Source: an uncultured Anaerotignum sp. (GTDB taxonomy: Bacteria > Bacillota > Clostridia > Lachnospirales > Anaerotignaceae). Taken from it: a stretch of 13,239 nt of DNA. How positions within the stretch are numbered: position 1 is the stretch's first letter; each line of letters begins with the position of its first letter. Made by a program: the position numbers and the translations under genes. The notes under the pieces were generated by a model. It was given only the letters and a program-made list of their open reading frames with translations. It made no database searches and was not told where the DNA came from. The DNA is taken from assembly GCF_905212195.1 (NCBI RefSeq), contig NZ_CAJMDQ010000071.1:1-13239 (forward strand). Direction: 5' to 3'. Shown here one piece after another: positions 1-5,650 of the stretch.

Positions 1-499
1 CCAGCAATGTCGGGCGTTCTTCTCCCACTGAATAGACATTCCCCGCGCCATCGGTGAGATATGCCACATCTTCCCCAATCACATAAAAGAAATGAGCGTA
101 CGTTTCTTCCAGCGAAAAGAGATATTCGTAAACCTGCGTGTCCGGCGGGCTTGGCATATAGTAGATAGGGTGGCCAGAAATCATATCCCCTTCATACCAT
201 AGAAAATTCCCGTCTGCATCCTGCCGAAACATAGCTAATATGGGACGGTCAATACTTTCGCCCATTACATAAAGAGCGCAGCGGTAAGTATGTCCATCTA
301 CTTCCCCATCTTTCACCTGTTTCAGATCAATTTCCGCCTTCTTTGCTTTCTTGGTACGGCCAATGGTTTCGCAAATTTCCTCATCAGTATTGCCCAAAAG
401 AGGACGATTCTGCCAATTTGTCCAGAGGGTACAGCCAATGACAGCGATAACGAGAAATACCGCGCATAAAATCAAAGGTTTCAGATTGTTTTTTTCCAT
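1..499 (-). CDS. Putative lipoprotein or N-terminally anchored extracytoplasmic protein, partial (C-terminus beyond window)
   Basis: I do not recognise this protein. The frame is open from the ATG at 499 to the window edge, giving 166 visible residues, so it is truncated by the window and not broken. The start is supported by a GGAAAGGGG ribosome binding site eight bases upstream. The N-terminus has a short positive head (MEKNNLK), a hydrophobic stretch at about residues 8-22, and V-I-G-C at 20-23, which fits a loose lipobox; it could equally be an uncleaved membrane anchor. The remainder is hydrophilic with many aromatic and acidic residues and repeated short beta-like segments (for example YEGDMISGHPIYYMP near the middle), suggesting a beta-rich domain outside the membrane. 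It lies 26 bases downstream of yaaA on the same strand and is probably in that operon. Function is unknown. Confidence 0.75.
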   Translation of the reverse strand, partial: MEKNNLKPLILCAVFLVIAVIGCTLWTNWQNRPLLGNTDEEICETIGRTKKAKKAEIDLKQVKDGEVDGHTYRCALYVMGESIDRPILAMFRQDADGNFLWYEGDMISGHPIYYMPSPPDTQVYEYLFSLEETYAHFFYVIGEDVAYLTDGAGNVYSVGEERPTLL

Positions 500-525
500 A
501 GGACATGCCCCTTTCCAATGAAAAA

Positions 526-744
526 TCAGTCTTCCGCCACAACTTCCACTTTGCCGATGCCTTCGACTTCCACCACATCACCGGGACGGATTTTTTTGCC
601 ACGTTCCGTTGCCATGACCCCATTGACATAGACAACGCCGTCTGCCAGAAATACTTTCACATCAGAGCCCTGATCGATGAGCCCTGCCAGCTTCAGCACC
701 TGCTGGAGTTTGATATACTCTGTATGAATATAGACTTTATCCAT
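526..744 (-). CDS. yaaA: S4-domain RNA-binding protein YaaA
   Basis: This 72-residue protein is a stand-alone S4 domain, a small RNA-binding fold also found in ribosomal protein S4 and in pseudouridine synthases. The visible pattern IKLQQVLKLAGL, then G-x-DVKVFL, then GVVYVNG and RGKKIRPGD is the typical S4 layout filling nearly the whole chain. In Bacillus subtilis the yaaA gene follows dnaN and precedes recF, and here it is also just downstream of dnaN on the same strand, which supports the name. The ATG at 744 was chosen because an AAAGGAG site lies eight bases upstream; a GTG at 753 in the same frame directly abuts that site and is unlikely. The precise RNA target is not known from sequence. 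Confidence 0.88.
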   Translation of the reverse strand: MDKVYIHTEYIKLQQVLKLAGLIDQGSDVKVFLADGVVYVNGVMATERGKKIRPGDVVEVEGIGKVEVVAED

Positions 745-768
745 GATTTCCACTCCTTTCCCTAAAAA

Positions 769-1059
769 TCAGCCTTTCATGAAAAACTGCACGGCAGTCA
801 ATGCCGCTGCTGCCAGAAGGATCACCACCACAAGAATCCAGGAACGGCGATTTCCAGCCATCATCTGTTCTTGTGTCACCTCATGATTTTTCAGATATTC
901 TTTTCTCGACAGATAAGATGCGATGATCATCACCGCAAAACTTCCCCAAACCAGGAAAGGCCCACCTGCCCCCATCAGATGTTCCGCATTGTTATTGGAT
1001 TTGCCCCACAAAAACACCACCAATGCGACAATCTGCAAAACACGCAATATCACGTACAT
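769..1059 (-). CDS. Small three-helix membrane protein of unknown function
   Basis: I do not recognise this 96-residue protein. It has three probable membrane helices, at about residues 2-19, 31-50 and 73-93, joined by short polar loops; the second loop (SRKEYLKNHEVTQEQMMAGNRR) is charged, with basic residues at both ends. No catalytic motif is evident. The ATG at 1059 is preferred over an in-frame TTG at 1065 because an AAAGGGG site lies eight bases before the ATG. It sits between dnaN (50 bases upstream) and yaaA (24 bases downstream) on the same strand, with no visible terminator between them, so it is probably cotranscribed with dnaN. That location is accessory, since dnaN and yaaA are adjacent in Bacillus subtilis. 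Confidence 0.8.
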   Translation of the reverse strand: MYVILRVLQIVALVVFLWGKSNNNAEHLMGAGGPFLVWGSFAVMIIASYLSRKEYLKNHEVTQEQMMAGNRRSWILVVVILLAAAALTAVQFFMKG

Positions 1060-1109
1060 AAACAAAGCCCCTTTCTGTTTAGCCGTGCATATCTTTTTTT
1101 ATGTTCTCA

Positions 1110-2213
1110 TCACATACGCAGAGGCAGGATCAGATACTGATAAGCCTTGCCTTCCAGAGGCACGATGGTACAAGGGCTGAGAGATCCGGTAAAGCGGATA
1201 GCCACTTTTTCATCATCGATGGCTCTCAGTGCTTCAATCAAATAACGAGGATTGAACGCAATCTGCATTTCATCGCCGTCTGTTTCATTAGGCACTTCTT
1301 CATAAGCGGTGCCCATATCACTTCTTGCTGTGATGACCAATACATTGGGTTTCAGTTCCAGACGCACAGGTGTTTTGCGGTTATCTCTGGAAACCAAAGA
1401 CGCACGTTCCAGTGCCTGAATCAATTCATTTGTATCAATGATGATCTTTGTTTTGAAATCTTCGGTGAAGTTATTTTCATAGCTTACATATTCCCCTTCC
1501 AGCAGACGGGAAACCATAGTTGCCATGCCCAGATCGAAGAGCACGTGCTTATCTGTGAAATACAGGTGCACTTTATCTTCTTCTTCCTGAGAAAGGATTT
1601 TGGTCAGTTCTGTCAAAGTTTTGCCGGGAACCACAACGCTCTTTTCTGTAAAGTCATGTTCCAGCGGGCTTTTGCGGAAGGAAATGCGGTAGCCGTCGAT
1701 GGAAACCACCTGCAGGGCGTTTTCTTTCATTTCGAACAGTTCCCCAGTAAGAATCTGTTTGGTGGATTCCTGAGAAATGGAGAAAATGGTCTGACGGATC
1801 AAATTACGCAGTTCATTCTGTCCCAAAGTATAAGCTTCTTCCTGTGCCACATCGGGCAGTGCAGGGAAATCGTCGCCGCTCTGGCCCATGATGGTAAAAC
1901 GGGAAGTACCGCCAGTGATGGTGATGCTGTTTTTCTCATCTGTTTCCAGTGTAACGGTATCGCCGTTCAAACGACGGATGATTTCATGGAAGATTTTTGC
2001 TTCAATGGCGATTTCACCTTTTTCCAGCACATCTGCATCAATGGGTGCAGTCTGGATACCCAGTTCCAGATTATTGGCTGTCATGGTGAAGCCTCTCTGG
2101 TCTGCTGTCAGCAGAATACATTCCAAAATGGGAAGTGTCGTTCTGGAGGAGACAGCCTTGTTCACGATATTGATGAAGTTCAGCAAGGTTTCTTTGCCGC
2201 ACATGAGTTTCAT
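1110..2213 (-). CDS. dnaN: DNA polymerase III beta subunit (sliding clamp)
   Basis: DnaN forms the ring-shaped dimer that encircles DNA and tethers DNA polymerase III and many repair proteins. The 367-residue product has the usual family length and the characteristic N-terminus (MKLMCGKETLLNFINIV, then KAVSSRTTLPILECILL), three repeated clamp domains, and the usual C-terminal end in ILPLRM, close to the LPMR ending of homologues. The ATG at 2213 is preceded by AAGGAG about ten bases upstream. It lies downstream of dnaA, separated by 283 bases that hold DnaA boxes, as in many Firmicutes. No strong promoter was found in that spacer; dnaN may be read from the dnaA promoter, from an unrecognised one, or from both. 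Confidence 0.98.
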   Translation of the reverse strand: MKLMCGKETLLNFINIVNKAVSSRTTLPILECILLTADQRGFTMTANNLELGIQTAPIDADVLEKGEIAIEAKIFHEIIRRLNGDTVTLETDEKNSITITGGTSRFTIMGQSGDDFPALPDVAQEEAYTLGQNELRNLIRQTIFSISQESTKQILTGELFEMKENALQVVSIDGYRISFRKSPLEHDFTEKSVVVPGKTLTELTKILSQEEEDKVHLYFTDKHVLFDLGMATMVSRLLEGEYVSYENNFTEDFKTKIIIDTNELIQALERASLVSRDNRKTPVRLELKPNVLVITARSDMGTAYEEVPNETDGDEMQIAFNPRYLIEALRAIDDEKVAIRFTGSLSPCTIVPLEGKAYQYLILPLRM

Positions 2214-2235
2214 TTATACACATCTCCTTTTTGTT

Positions 2236-2307
2236 CACAGTGCATGGATAGAATAATAGAATTTGGTTCGTAGCAGTAGCAGTAGAGGGTGTGGAAACTG
2301 TGGAAAA
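2236..2307. other. Candidate basal origin unwinding element (DnaA-trio run plus tandem DnaA boxes)
   Basis: On the plus strand the order is: AT-rich flank (2246-2267), five triplets TAG-CAG-TAG-CAG-TAG (2271-2285), the link AGGG (2286-2289), and two abutting DnaA-box-like 9-mers, TGTGGAAAC (2290-2298) and TGTGGAAAA (2299-2307). Known DnaA-trios are repeats of 3'-GAT-5' on one strand, separated by a GC-rich link from DnaA boxes; DnaA extends from the boxes onto the single strand and melts the DNA. The order and strand here match that scheme, and the location between dnaA and dnaN matches Bacillus subtilis. The CAG triplets keep the central A but deviate at the first base. Activity is inferred. 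Confidence 0.6.
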
Positions 2308-2479
2308 CGTCATTTTTCCTTGAAATCATGGGAAAAACCACCGAGGGACAACCATGTGGAAAAGCCAGGGACAACTATCCCGCTTATAAACACTTTCCAC
2401 AGGGGCCTATTTTCCCCACCATTTATCCACAGCCTGTCCCAAGGAATTTCACAGCCCCATGGGGACAGACTTATCCACA
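2290..2479. other. oriC, dnaA-dnaN half: DnaA-box cluster
   Basis: The spacer between dnaN and dnaA carries two perfect DnaA boxes TTATCCACA (2423-2431 and 2471-2479, plus strand). One-mismatch boxes TGTGGAAAA lie at 2299-2307 and 2355-2363 (minus strand). Two-mismatch boxes are TGTGGAAAC at 2290-2298 and CTTTCCACA at 2393-2401. The boxes to the left point one way and those to the right point the other, so the cluster is roughly convergent in layout. A 9-base direct repeat AGGGACAAC (2344-2352 and 2367-2375) brackets the box at 2355. No gene and no clear terminator is present between 2214 and 2496. Confidence 0.85.
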
Positions 2480-2496
2480 GGTCATTGCTGCCCTTT

Positions 2497-3825
2497 TTAC
2501 CGTTCTTTGATTTCTTTTTCCAGTTCCATGATGGTATTTTTCAGTGCTTCGTCATTTTCCATCTGCTTTTCGATCTTGGAAATGCCATGGATGACGGTGG
2601 TATGGTCTCTGCCGCCGAAGCTTTCGCCGATTTTGGGCAGGGAAATGTCTAATAATTTCCGGCACAGGTACATGGATACCTGTCTGGGAAAGGCGATGTT
2701 TTTGGGCTTTTTGTTGCCCTGAATGTCCTCTACGCTGATGTTGTAGCGTCTTGCCACAATCTCCTGAATGAGCTGTGGTGTCAGAGGCGCCTGGGCGTTT
2801 TCGCTGTAAACATCCCGGAGGGTCTTTTCTGTCAGCGCCAGTGTGATTTCCTGATTTGTCAGGGTTGCGTAAGCCACGATTCTGGTCAATGCCCCTTCCA
2901 GTTCACGGATGTTGGATACGATATTTTTCGCGATGTATGCCATGACTTCATCGGGCACATGGAGGTTGTCACGATCTGCTTTTTTCCGCAAAATGGCAAT
3001 TCTTGTTTCGTAGTCAGGGGGCTGAATATCTGCGATCAAACCCCATTCGAAACGGCTGCGCAGACGGTCTTCCAGTGTCTTGATTTCCTTGGGCGGACGG
3101 TCGGAAGAAATGATGATCTGTTTGTTGGATTCATACAGCGCATTAAATGTATGGAAAAATTCTTCCTGTGTCCCTTCTTTTTTGGAAATAAACTGAATAT
3201 CGTCGATGAGCAGCACGTCAATGTTCCGGTATTTGTTGCGGAATTCCTCGTTTTTGTTGTTCTGGATGGACAGGATCAGCTCGTTGGTGAAGGTTTCGCT
3301 GGTTACGTAGAGCACCTTTGCTGCCGGATTCTTATCCAATATAAAGTGAGCAATGGAATGCATCAGGTGGGTTTTGCCCAGCCCGGAGTTTCCGTACAAA
3401 AATAAAGGGTTGTAGGCTTTTGCCGGAGATTCCGCAACGGCAAGGGATGCCGCATGAGCCATACGGTTGCTGTTGCCCACCACGAAAGAGCTGAATACAT
3501 ACTTGGGATTCAGATTCCGCGCCACATCGCCGCTTTCTTCCTTTTTCACTTCTGCTGTGGTATGAACGGGAGTTTTTTCCCCTTCCGTCAGGATGACGAT
3601 GTCGTAATTGATGCCCGTCACGTTCTTCAGAGCGCTGCGAATGAGGGTCAGATGACGTTTTTCCAGAATTTCCTTACAGACGTTGTCACTGACCTGCAGC
3701 AGAAAACGGCTGCCGTCGATGCCCACAGGCACAATGGGCAGAATCCATGTTTCAAAACCGATGGATGAGGAAATTTCCTGTTCGATGAGCTTCAAAGCCG
3801 CGTTCCAAGATTGGTTGATGTCCAT
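2497..3825 (-). CDS. dnaA: Chromosomal replication initiator protein DnaA
   Basis: DnaA is the AAA+ ATPase that binds DnaA boxes at oriC, opens the duplex and recruits the helicase. The 442-residue product has the four expected domains: an N-terminal interaction domain (about 1-75), a short charged linker (about 80-105), the AAA+ core with Walker A GNSGLGKT (145-152) and Walker B LLIDDIQF (205-212), and the C-terminal DNA-binding domain with the FGGRDHTTVIHG signature (403-414). The AAA+ core also holds DRLRSRFEWG (253-262), the usual sensor region. The ATG at 3825 was chosen because AGGAGG lies seven bases upstream; an in-frame TTG at 3831 is too close to that site. DnaA-box clusters lie on both sides, consistent with autoregulation and with origin function. 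Confidence 0.98.
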   Translation of the reverse strand: MDINQSWNAALKLIEQEISSSIGFETWILPIVPVGIDGSRFLLQVSDNVCKEILEKRHLTLIRSALKNVTGINYDIVILTEGEKTPVHTTAEVKKEESGDVARNLNPKYVFSSFVVGNSNRMAHAASLAVAESPAKAYNPLFLYGNSGLGKTHLMHSIAHFILDKNPAAKVLYVTSETFTNELILSIQNNKNEEFRNKYRNIDVLLIDDIQFISKKEGTQEEFFHTFNALYESNKQIIISSDRPPKEIKTLEDRLRSRFEWGLIADIQPPDYETRIAILRKKADRDNLHVPDEVMAYIAKNIVSNIRELEGALTRIVAYATLTNQEITLALTEKTLRDVYSENAQAPLTPQLIQEIVARRYNISVEDIQGNKKPKNIAFPRQVSMYLCRKLLDISLPKIGESFGGRDHTTVIHGISKIEKQMENDEALKNTIMELEKEIKER

Positions 3826-4170
3826 AAACAATCCTCCTATTACATTTCTTTTTCAAAAATCCGATGTTCCGATGCTGTGGATAACTTTTTCATTTGCCCA
3901 CAGTCCCCTGTTTTTTCCCTGTGTATGGACAACACATTTCGCTTTTTATACACAGCGGTGTGGAAAAACAGTCCTGATGTTTTGCACAATCCCGAAAAAA
4001 TGGAAATTTCGGTCTTTTGCTGCAAACCATATTTTTTTCATCCGCAGAAAATCCACAGCTCATAAAAGTTATACACAGGGTTATCAACAGCTTGTGGATA
4101 ACTTTCCGAAAAGAGGCGTGGAAATTGTGGAATAGCTGAAAAAAAGGACAAAAATCCTGCCGCTGTCGTC

Positions 4171-4219
4171 AAAGGGAGCCCCTTTTTTGCAAGTTCCGTC
4201 AATGCAGGACGGTTTTTTT
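4171..4219 (+). terminator. Two tandem terminator-like hairpins inside oriC
   Basis: The first hairpin pairs AAAGGG (4171-4176) with CCCTTT (4180-4185) around a three-base loop and runs into further T residues up to 4188. The second pairs CCGTC (4196-4200) with GACGG (4208-4212) around a seven-base loop and is followed by seven T residues (4213-4219). Both have the U-tract on the plus strand, so they would stop rightward transcription. No rightward gene is visible before them. They could insulate the origin from stray transcripts or end an unannotated short RNA. Confidence 0.45.
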
Positions 4220-4235
4220 CGGCAAATTTTCAGAC

Positions 4236-4255
4236 AAAAAAACAGCTCTCTGTTT
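4236..4255 (-). terminator. Weak minus-strand hairpin with U-tract, possible attenuator in the dnaA leader
   Basis: Read on the minus strand, AAACAG pairs with CTGTTT around the loop AGAG, followed by four more T residues, so the U-tract is seven long including the stem end. The stem is only six pairs with two G-C pairs, so it is weak. It lies about 85 bases downstream of the candidate dnaA promoter at 4327-4355 and would be within its transcript. Function is inferred. Confidence 0.3.
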
Positions 4256-4326
4256 CCCTTTTGGTATTCGGTACGTCAAGACAGCTGCCTGCCGCGGAGG
4301 CACATCTCATTTTGATTCTGTCTTTC

Positions 4327-4355
4327 AGTATAACAAAAGTTATCCACAACCGCAA
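4327..4355 (-). promoter_or_regulatory. Candidate dnaA promoter with a DnaA box in the spacer
   Basis: On the minus strand a -10 element TATACT (4332-4327) is preceded, with a 17-base spacer, by TTGCGG (4355-4350), which matches only the first half of a -35 consensus. A perfect DnaA box (4340-4348) fills the middle of the spacer, so bound DnaA would block RNA polymerase. This resembles the autorepression known for dnaA genes. The resulting leader would be about 490 bases, which is long, and another promoter nearer to dnaA may exist; a TATAAA at 3945-3950 on the minus strand is a possible alternative but lacks a -35. Confidence 0.4.
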
Positions 4356-4430
4356 TGAAAAAATGGACTGAATTGTGGAAAAGTCCGTTTTTCGCCGGAA
4401 AAGCAAATGGCACAACTTGTGATTTTTTTG

Positions 4431-4475
4431 TCAAAAAAACGGAAAATCACACAAAAACAGCAGTCCGTTTTTTGA
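4431..4475. repeat. Long inverted repeat in the AT-rich part of oriC
   Basis: The left arm TCAAAAAAACGGA (4431-4443) is complementary to the right arm TCCGTTTTTTGA (4464-4475) apart from one extra A, around a 20-base spacer. A copy of the right-arm core, TCCGTTTTT, also lies at 4384-4392, so the left arm could pair with either side. The role is unknown; a DNA cruciform, a protein site or a two-way terminator are all possible. Confidence 0.6.
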
Positions 4476-4663
4476 TAGTCCATATTTTTTCTGTATTTTT
4501 TATTGAGAAAGAACACAGAGAAAAAATCGGGTTAATTACAATATATAGAACAAAAAGTCCCAAAGAGTTCCAAATGTACTTTTTTCTGTATGGAATTTCG
4601 TACAATTTTTTGTGGAAAATGGAAAAAAAGCCGTAAATTCCCCTTGTAGCGGATATTTTTTTC

Positions 4664-4692
4664 TTGACGGGGACTTGCTTTTTCACTATAAT
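4664..4692 (+). promoter_or_regulatory. Strong sigma-A type promoter for rpmH
   Basis: TTGACG (4664-4669) and a perfect TATAAT (4687-4692) are separated by exactly 17 bases. Transcription would start near 4699, about 55 bases before the rpmH start codon. This is the best promoter in the window and fits the high expression of a ribosomal protein gene. The operon downstream (rnpA, yidD, yidC, jag) has no other clear promoter, so it may depend on read-through from here. Confidence 0.88.
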
Positions 4693-4753
4693 AGTAGCAG
4701 TGCTCGTAAAAAGGGCGTTAAAACCCTGCAAGGACAAAGGAGGTGCATGTACA

Positions 4754-4888
4754 ATGAAAATGACATTTCAGCCCAAGAAAAGACAGAGAAGCAGAGAACA
4801 CGGCTTCAGAAAAAGAATGAGAACTGCAAACGGCAGAAAAGTGCTGGCTGCAAGAAGAAGAAAAGGCAGAAAAGTACTGTCCGCATAA
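4754..4888 (+). CDS. rpmH: 50S ribosomal protein L34
   Basis: L34 is a small basic protein of the large ribosomal subunit. The product is 44 residues, the normal length, and has the family pattern: MKMTFQPKKRQRSREHGF, then RKRMRTANGRKVLAARRRKG, ending RKVLSA. The start is fixed by AAAGGAGG (4736-4743), ten bases upstream. It is the first gene of the rightward operon and sits next to oriC opposite dnaA, as in most bacteria. The strong promoter at 4664-4692 precedes it and a weak hairpin terminator follows, which would give extra L34 transcript relative to rnpA. Confidence 0.98.
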   Translation: MKMTFQPKKRQRSREHGFRKRMRTANGRKVLAARRRKGRKVLSA

Positions 4889-4913
4889 TTTTCGATGATA
4901 CCAAGAGTAAATT

Positions 4914-4940
4914 AAGGCCGCAGAATGTGGCCTTTTGTTC
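4914..4940 (+). terminator. Weak intrinsic terminator or attenuator between rpmH and rnpA
   Basis: AAGGCCGCA (4914-4922) pairs with TGTGGCCTT (4926-4934) through nine pairs, one a G-U, around the loop GAA. It is followed by TTGTTC, a short and interrupted U-tract. Partial termination here would lower rnpA relative to rpmH, a sensible setting for an RNase P subunit needed in small amounts. Confidence 0.6.
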
Positions 4941-4990
4941 GTCATTGGAAAAAATTTTTTTAGGCAAATCGGGAAGGGAGCTGGATGACC

Positions 4991-5347
4991 ATGCTTTTTA
5001 CACAATCCCTGAAAAAGAATTTTCAGTTTCGCTATGTATATCATAAGGGCAGATCTTTTGCCAATCGCCGTCTGGTGATGTATATCATCAAAAACGGCAC
5101 GGCGGAAAACCGTCTGGGCATTTCCGTCAGCAAAAAAGTCGGCAAGAGTGTTGTCCGCTCCCATGTGACCCGCCTGATCCGGGAAAGCTACCGCAGTATG
5201 GAAGCAGAGCTCAAGCGTGGCTATGACATCGTGGTCATTGCCCGGGTATCCTGCAACGAAGCTTCTTATTGGGAAGTGCAGGACTCTCTGCGTCATTTGA
5301 TGAAAAAACATAATTTCTTCTGCCCGGAGGAAGCGGAAAAAAAGTGA
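4991..5347 (+). CDS. rnpA: Ribonuclease P protein component
   Basis: RnpA is the basic protein subunit of RNase P, which removes the 5' leader from precursor tRNAs together with the catalytic RNA. The product is 118 residues, normal for the family. The N-terminal SLKKNFQFRYVYHKGRSFANRRLVMY and the central NRLGISVSKKVGKSVVRS segment are characteristic. The most conserved helix, usually of the form V-x-R-N-R-x-K-R-L-I-R, here reads VVRSHVTRLIRE (residues 54-65), so N, R and K of the motif are S, H and T while the outer arginines remain. ATG 4991 has an AAGGGAG site ten bases upstream; ATG 4985, two codons earlier in the same frame, has only four bases and is less likely. It is followed closely by yidD. 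Confidence 0.95.
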   Translation: MLFTQSLKKNFQFRYVYHKGRSFANRRLVMYIIKNGTAENRLGISVSKKVGKSVVRSHVTRLIRESYRSMEAELKRGYDIVVIARVSCNEASYWEVQDSLRHLMKKHNFFCPEEAEKK

Positions 5348-5361
5348 GATGATATGTTCGT

Positions 5362-5574
5362 ATGGTAAAAAAAGTATTTTTGTTTCTCATTCGTTTGTAT
5401 CAGCTGGGGATCTCCCCTTATATCGGGCCCCATTGCCGTTTTACCCCCACCTGTTCCAGATACGCCTATGAAGCCATCCAGAAGTATGGTGCCTTAAAGG
5501 GCGGCTATCTTGCGGTGCGGCGGTTATTGAAGTGCCATCCTTTTCATGAAGGCGGCTATGATCCGGTGCCTTGA
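5362..5574 (+). CDS. yidD: Membrane protein insertion efficiency factor YidD
   Basis: YidD is a small membrane-associated protein that helps insertion of inner-membrane proteins by YidC. The product is 70 residues and shows the family signature: LIRLYQLGISPYIGPHCRF, then TPTCSRYAYEAIQKYGALKG, then RLLKCHPFHEGGYDPVP. The three conserved cysteines are in the CRF, TCS and KCHP positions. The N-terminal part is amphipathic and hydrophobic. It starts 14 bases after the rnpA stop with only a weak GAGATGAT site, so it may depend on translation of rnpA. It lies directly before yidC, its functional partner, as in most bacteria. Confidence 0.97.
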   Translation: MVKKVFLFLIRLYQLGISPYIGPHCRFTPTCSRYAYEAIQKYGALKGGYLAVRRLLKCHPFHEGGYDPVP

Positions 5575-5650
5575 TTTTTTTGTTTTGACCGCACTTGATT
5601 TGAAAAGTGCAGAAAAATTCTCATGTTTGGTGTTGTAAGGAGGCAAAAAA

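Larger units (their letters stand above)
3826..4753. other. oriC, upstream half: 928-base gene-free region with DnaA boxes and AT-rich tract
   Basis: No convincing gene lies between dnaA and rpmH. Perfect DnaA boxes are at 3876-3884 (minus), 4093-4101 (minus) and 4340-4348 (plus). One-mismatch boxes are TTATACACA at 3946-3954 and 4069-4077, TTATCAACA at 4081-4089, and TGTGGAAAA at 3959-3967, 4374-4382 and 4611-4619. Weaker boxes are at 3894-3902, 4049-4057 and 4126-4134. The densest part is 4049-4134, where three boxes start exactly 12 bases apart (4069, 4081, 4093). From about 4420 to 4660 the sequence is strongly AT-rich and could melt easily. The region also holds divergent promoters and several hairpins listed separately. 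Confidence 0.88.

Noticed and set aside
1101..2273. A 390-codon open frame opposite dnaN
   Set aside because: It is the antisense shadow of dnaN, with Phe/His/Gln-rich composition unlike a real protein.
3945..3973. A second dnaA promoter built on the minus-strand TATAAA at 3945-3950
   Set aside because: No recognisable -35 element lies at the right distance; kept only as an alternative in the dnaA promoter entry.
4355..4636. A 93-codon open frame on the plus strand in the oriC region
   Set aside because: It has no ribosome binding site, covers DnaA boxes and an inverted repeat, and its composition follows the AT-rich DNA.
4683..4703. A second TAG-TAG-CAG triplet run that resembles DnaA-trios
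   Set aside because: It overlaps the rpmH -10 element and start region and has no DnaA box next to it in the needed orientation.
5591..5610. Small hairpin GCACTT/AAGTGC between yidD and yidC, considered as a terminator or a translation-arrest leader like mifM
   Set aside because: There is no U-tract, no leader open frame, and only six pairs.
5584..5612. TTGACC as the -35 of a yidC promoter
   Set aside because: The bases 17 downstream do not resemble a -10 element.
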